Of a DNA stretch of 64,000 nt, positions 59,233 through 64,000 are shown piece after piece (the stretch's first letter is position 1; each line of letters starts with the position of its first letter). The position numbers were made by a program, and so were the translations under genes. The DNA lies in assembly GCF_000001735.4 (NCBI RefSeq), contig NC_003070.9, positions 2,046,001 through 2,110,000 of the forward strand, in the 5' to 3' direction. The stretch is from Arabidopsis thaliana. Taxonomy: Eukaryota; Streptophyta; Magnoliopsida; Brassicales; Brassicaceae. The notes beneath the pieces were generated by a model. That model saw nothing but the letters and a program-made list of their open reading frames with translations, was not told the DNA's origin and searched no databases.

Positions 59233-60518
59233 ATGGAGAAATCAGATCCTCCACCAGTCCCAAAGCCCGGCGCCACTATTATCCCCTCCTCCGATCCAAT
59301 TCCTAATGCCGATCCGATTCCATCTTCTTCCTTCCACCGCCGATCTCGCTCCGACGATATGTCCATGTTCATGTTCATGGATCCCCTCTCCTCCGCCGCA
59401 CCACCTTCCTCCGACGACCTTCCCTCCGACGACGATCTCTTCTCTTCTTTCATCGATGTCGATAGCCTCACCTCTAATCCCAATCCCTTTCAAAATCCTT
59501 CCCTCTCCTCCAACTCCGTTTCCGGCGCTGCTAATCCTCCTCCTCCTCCTTCCTCTCGTCCTCGCCACCGTCACAGCAATTCCGTTGACGCTGGATGCGC
59601 CATGTATGCCGGTGATATCATGGACGCTAAGAAAGCTATGCCTCCTGAAAAACTCTCTGAGCTTTGGAACATCGATCCCAAACGCGCCAAAAGGTCCTTC
59701 TTCTTCTTCTTCAAATTTGTTTCTCTTTCCACAGAATTGAAGAATTGCAATGAAATTAGGGATTTGATTACAGGATTCTAGCGAATCGACAATCTGCAGC
59801 TCGATCCAAAGAGAGAAAAGCTCGATACATTCAAGAACTTGAGCGCAAAGTTCAATCTCTTCAAACCGAAGCTACCACTCTCTCTGCTCAGCTTACTCTC
59901 TACCAGGTTTCCATATTCGGCGATTCCTCGTTTGATCCCAACAGAATAGGAAAGTTCTTTCCTCTGTTTTACATACATAGACAGATCTTGATTTCAATGT
60001 TGTTTTGATTGATCCAGAGAGACACAAATGGACTAGCAAACGAAAACACAGAGCTGAAACTTAGGTTGCAAGCAATGGAACAACAAGCTCAGCTTCGTAA
60101 TGGTAAGCACAAAAAAAAAAGAAGCTAATTTCTTTGTATGCATTTTGGTGCATTTCTTCAATATTTGCTTTTTGATGTTACAGCTTTAAACGAAGCGTTG
60201 AGGAAAGAAGTTGAAAGGATGAAGATGGAGACAGGAGAAATCTCTGGTAATTCAGATTCGTTTGATATGGGAATGCAGCAGATTCAGTATTCTTCCTCAA
60301 CTTTCATGGCTATTCCACCATATCATGGCTCAATGAACCTCCATGATATGCAGATGCATTCTAGTTTCAATCCTATGGAGATGTCCAATTCTCAAAGCGT
60401 GTCGGACTTTCTACAGAACGGCCGAATGCAAGGGCTGGAGATTAGTAGCAATAGCTCAAGCTTAGTCAAATCTGAAGGACCTTCTCTCTCTGCTAGTGAG
60501 AGTAGCTCTGCCTATTGA
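59233..60518 (+). CDS. BZIP52: Group I bZIP transcription factor bZIP52
   Basis: Exons 59233-59693, 59774-59906, 60018-60102 and 60184-60518; 337 residues. The N-terminus is Pro/Ser/Asp-rich with Arg-Ser motifs ([10 protein letters not shown] and [11 protein letters not shown]) that resemble 14-3-3/phospho-sites in the VIP1-like group. The basic region [20 protein letters not shown] is followed by a leucine zipper ([19 protein letters not shown]..) encoded by exons 2-4, with a conserved intron in the zipper. Group I members move to the nucleus under osmotic or mechanical stress. The reading frame is open upstream to about 59017 but lacks an ATG, so 59233 is the start. Matches At1g06850. Confidence 0.95.
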
Positions 60519-61397
60519 CGACAAGATTATGATGAGGCTCATTTTTCTGTTAATAGGTTTTTTTTTTTTTCAATTCATTTGATTCACTTTTGATTATTTA
60601 TTCTTTCTTTTTTTTGAGGTGCCATTGTGCAAGAAAGGACGTACGTATACATTTGTGTTGGTTATGTGTCGTGAGTTTCGTTGTTTGCTATTCCCATTGT
60701 TTGTTCTTCAAGGAACAAAGGAGACTAATAAATTTCATTTTTCTTTTGTATACAATGATGTTTGCTACGTTTTGTTTTATTTTACTAGGAGATGGAGATG
60801 TTTAATAAGTTCATTCCAATTGGGTTAATAGTTTGATTTTGGGATCAATGATTTTGATACGACAACACCAAGGCAGTTCCTCAGTAGCTTCTTCTCCAAG
60901 ACACCCTCACATCCGTCATCCCATTAGAGTTTTGAGACAACTTCTCCCAACCGGACTTCTCCATGAGACAAAATTTCCCAAACTTGGAGTCGGAGTTGAA
61001 ATGAGAGACGAAGCATTGAGAGATTAGTTTTTGAGACTCTGTAAGACTGTTAACGAAAATATTCGACCTTTGAAAGACATCTAACACGATTCAACCTTTA
61101 AGCAAAGACCCATTGTTGGAGAGAACCAACAAAAGTTCCAACCTTTCCAAACTGAGCTAGCAAGAACAATAGAACATGCATAACAATAAGAACGTGGAGA
61201 GTTTAGAACATTGTTACCATGTTATCAGACGAAACATCTACTCTCTGGACTGTGGACGTCCTTGGAGAAGCTCGGTCTATTTCGCAAAATAACTTCCAAA
61301 AAAAAAAGGAGAGAGCTCAGAATGGGGCAATATCAACTGATATTCAGTAGAATGCATTGGACCCAACCAATGCTAAAGCCAATTTCTTCACAGCTCA
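60519..61397. other. bZIP52 3' UTR and spacer
   Basis: AT-rich to about 60830, then a mixed-composition stretch with unsupported short frames on both strands. I recognise nothing in it. Confidence 0.45.
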
Positions 61398-61468
61398 TGC
61401 ACCAGCCGGGAATCGAACCCGGGTCTGTACCGTGGCAGGGTACTATTCTACCACTAGACCACTGGTGC
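61398..61468 (-). tRNA. tRNA-Gly (GCC anticodon)
   Basis: 71 nt on the minus strand. The acceptor stem GCACCAG pairs with CTGGTGC (plus discriminator A). The anticodon stem GTACC/GGTAC carries loop CTGCCAC with anticodon GCC at plus-strand 61434-61436. The T arm is CCGGG-TTCGATT-CCCGG. There is no intron, and CCA is not encoded. The internal A box (TGGTCTAGTGG) and B box (GGTTCGATTCC) are intact. It lies in the position of At1g06860. The first run of four or more T downstream is about 90 nt away. Confidence 0.97.
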
Positions 61469-62831
61469 TTTGATGACAATTGTTTTGTTTTAATATCTGA
61501 TATACAATAAAACCACATTTAAACCAATAGGCCCTATTTGATGGCGATACGTAATTTTATTTTTTGGGCTTTTTCATCTTTTGCCAGTGGGAATTTGTGA
61601 ATTGTGAGTGTTTGTTTCTAACTTTCTATGAAATCGAAATTTGAGAAAATTGTGAGAAATTCAAGAGAATACATGTAAACTAGGGTTCAACAAGTAAATT
61701 GCCCCCACAAAACTATGCCAAAAAATGAAAAAACAAAACAAAACATGCCGATAGACAAATTCTAATCCGTATGAAGCCTCGATGTATCTTGAGCACAATA
61801 TAAATATTTGATTAAATAGAAGCATTTGGGAAGACAACGAGAGATTAGTGTTTGGCTAAAAGAAAAAAAAACGAAACAGAATCCATTTTGTTAATTAGGT
61901 TGTGGTCAAACTCAACCCAACTAAGTTAACGACTAATTATTTAAAGATAATACTGATTAATTAAGAAATATCAACGAAGCTTCGGGCGAACCTTAAGAGA
62001 GAGATGACGTATGTGCTGCGGTCATTCACTTTCTTTATAGTTTTCCACATACACACTCCTGCGCCCGGTCCCAGAGCCTTTACCTTGTTACGTCTCTAGT
62101 TCATAACTACATGTCTACCATGTATTATAGGGATATCAAAATGGTCTATACATGATTCATTATTTCATATATCTAGGTTATATATTATTTTCTTATAGTT
62201 GATTTATAAACACCAAAATATCTTTAGCAAATGTTAATATGTGACAACTGACAAGAAACATAGGTTGTGCTAATGTCTTTACTTTAAAATTCAAATCGGC
62301 TTAAAAAATTATGTTCTTACGAGCAAAAGATTGAAAAAAAAACGATGAAATTTATCGTGTGCTTTTATTAATTGTACATCTAAAAATGTATTAAACAATT
62401 TTGCTCAGTACAACAAAATTCACAATTGTAATTTTGTGAAATACCCACTCCACCATCTTTTTATCAGATAATTCTAATTTATTTTTGTCAATGTTATAGC
62501 CATTTTTGATACTTGCGTATTTAATTATGGGATATTATGAATAGAAATTGTATATTTAAAGGCCCATTTTTGGCCCTAAATGTAATTGATGACTCAACTC
62601 AACCAACAACAAGAAGAAGAAGACTCTCTCTGCTTTCGACCAAAACCTTCTCCTCTCCTCTGGGAGATCTCCATCTTCTTCGCTTCTTCGCTTCCCCGCC
62701 TGAAACAATTACTCGATCTCGCCGGCGGAACAAGCTCTCCGTTTCTCTTTCCGGCAGATCGATTCTTCCAATTCCTTATTCCTTTCTAGGTCTTCCTTAA
62801 GAAACCCTTACTTTCTTCAAAATCTGCATTT
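61469..62831. other. AT-rich spacer and signal peptidase leader
   Basis: 61500-62570 is AT-rich with no coding region. From about 62580 the CT-rich leader of the signal peptidase begins. Confidence 0.5.
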
Positions 62832-63986
62832 ATGGCGATTAGGGTTACCTTCACCTACTCCAGCTATGTTGCTAGGAGCATTGCTTCATCCGCCGGGACT
62901 CGTGTCGGTACCGGCGACGTTAGATCATGCTTCGAAACATGGGTTCGTCCCAGGTTCTGCGGCCACAATCAGATACCAGATATTGTTGATAAATCTCCCG
63001 GATCCAACACATGGGGTCCAAGCTCAGGCCCTCGTGCTCGACCAGCTTCATCAATGTATAGCACCATTGCGAGGGAAATCCTCGAAGAAGGCTGCAAGAG
63101 TCCACTTGTCTTGGGTATGATCTCTCTCATGAATTTGACTGGAGCTCCACAGTTTTCGGGTATGACCGGTCTCGGGATCTCTCCCTTTAAGACTTCTTCT
63201 GTCATCCCGTTCCTTAGGGGTTCCAAGTGGATGCCTTGTAGTATTCCGGCGACGTTATCAACGGATATTGCTGAGGTTGATAGAGGAGGAAAGGTCTGTG
63301 ATCCTAAAGTGAAGTTGGAGTTGAGTGATAAAGTCTCGAATGGTGGAAACGGATGGGTTAATAAGCTGTTGAATATCTGCTCGGAGGATGCTAAGGCTGC
63401 TTTCACGGCGGTTACTGTTTCTCTCCTTTTCCGATCGGCTTTGGCCGAGCCAAAGTCTATACCTTCAACATCTATGCTTCCTACTCTCGATGTGGGTGAT
63501 CGTGTTATAGCCGAGAAGGTGAGATTACTGGTTTGTTCTGTTCTTAATTGTGACCGTAGAATGATGTTTGATCTTGAGAGGTTTTTAAAATGACGGCTTT
63601 AACCAATTCTGCATTGTTGGAACTAAAATTTGTTATTGGAAATGGTCTTAAATGTGTTTCTTCTTACATAAGAAATGCACATTGATCTTTTAATTGGTGA
63701 TGTGGCTTAATCACACTAAACCATTGTGATCAAATCTGTCTATTTGCTTTGGTGTTGGACAGGTCTCATACTTTTTCAGGAAGCCAGAGGTTTCAGACAT
63801 AGTTATCTTCAAGGCTCCTCCTATTTTGGTGGTATATATCTCAAATCACTATTTCTGGGTTTTCAAATGTTCTTAGACCTTTTTCAAAGGTGCTTGATAC
63901 TCTCCTTTGAATTGCAGGAACATGGTTACAGTTGTGCTGATGTTTTCATAAAAAGGATAGTTGCTAGCGAAGGTGACTGGGTTGAA
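62832..63986 (+). CDS. PLSP2A: Plastid type I signal peptidase (thylakoidal processing peptidase), 3' end beyond window
   Basis: Exons 62832-63518, 63763-63831 (or ending 63828) and 63918-63986 with a GTAAGC donor; the gene continues to the right. A long plastid-targeting N-terminal region (about 190 residues, with a TM-like segment AAFTAVTVSLLFRSALA near 195-211) precedes the catalytic motifs: nucleophile Ser214 in PSTSMLPTL and general base Lys264 in VFIKRIVASEGDW, the Ser/Lys dyad of bacterial LepB-type peptidases. It removes lumenal targeting signals in thylakoids and would be expected to process precursors such as PsbP. Recalled as At1g06870, with a chromosome 2 relative. The remaining domain E region is outside the window. 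Confidence 0.92.
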
Positions 63987-64000
63987 GTAAGCCCTTATCT

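Noticed and set aside
60833..61087. Frames on both strands in the mixed-composition stretch right of bZIP52
   Set aside because: No motif, no conserved feature and overlapping frames on opposite strands; I could not support a gene or a transposon remnant.
1..64000. CRISPR arrays, prophage, insertion sequences
   Set aside because: None seen; repeats present are microsatellites, one in-frame protein repeat and one 50-bp duplication.

Overview
The window is nuclear DNA of a flowering plant, almost certainly Arabidopsis thaliana or a very close relative. The evidence is short GT-AG introns of about 70-150 bp, AT-rich spacers, chloroplast-targeted proteins, and a gene order I recognise as chromosome 1, roughly loci At1g06670 to At1g06870. 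Locus names are recalled, not searched. There are 20 protein genes (two cut by the window edges, one apparently broken) and one tRNA. I saw no CRISPR array, prophage, insertion sequence or bacterial-style operon.

Layout. 1-6 kb: repeat-rich tail of a DEIH-box helicase (NIH), the photosystem II lumenal protein PSBP1, and a plastid aldo/keto reductase. 6.7-21.3 kb: a PTI1-like kinase, a 997-residue mitochondrial PPR protein, and an 18-exon BMS1-type ribosome-biogenesis GTPase with a probable U12 AT-AC intron. 21.5-30.4 kb: a pfkB sugar kinase with an upstream ORF, the domesticated Mutator-type transposase MUG3, and a zeta-toxin-like P-loop protein. 30.7-43.3 kb: histone H1.1, the RING ligase DRIP1, galacturonosyltransferase GAUT6, and an Rpb7/Rpc25-type RNA polymerase III subunit. 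43.5-51.5 kb: a plastid lipase (PLA1-I gamma type), a frameshifted NYN-domain gene, carotenoid isomerase CRTISO, and a CC-type glutaredoxin. 51.8-64 kb: an LRR receptor kinase, bZIP52, tRNA-Gly(GCC), and a thylakoidal/plastidic type I signal peptidase that runs off the right edge.

The genes are independent transcription units. Shared themes are plastid function (PSBP1, aldo/keto reductase, lipase, CRTISO, signal peptidase) and RNA or ribosome production (NIH, PPR, BMS1-like, Pol III subunit, tRNA). PSBP1 and the signal peptidase are linked by pathway: PSBP1 carries a twin-arginine lumenal signal of the kind thylakoid processing peptidases remove. From memory, much of the block (PSBP, PTI1-like, MUG, zeta-like, H1, DRIP, GAUT, lipase, glutaredoxin, signal peptidase) has ordered paralogues near At2g30400-At2g30800, the mark of an ancient genome duplication.

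Exon coordinates were read by hand from splice signals and checked for reading-frame closure. For PSBP1, aldo/keto reductase, PTI1-like, PPR, BMS1-like, pfkB, zeta-like, H1.1, DRIP1, GAUT6, Pol III subunit, lipase, CRTISO and bZIP52 the exon sums close in frame.
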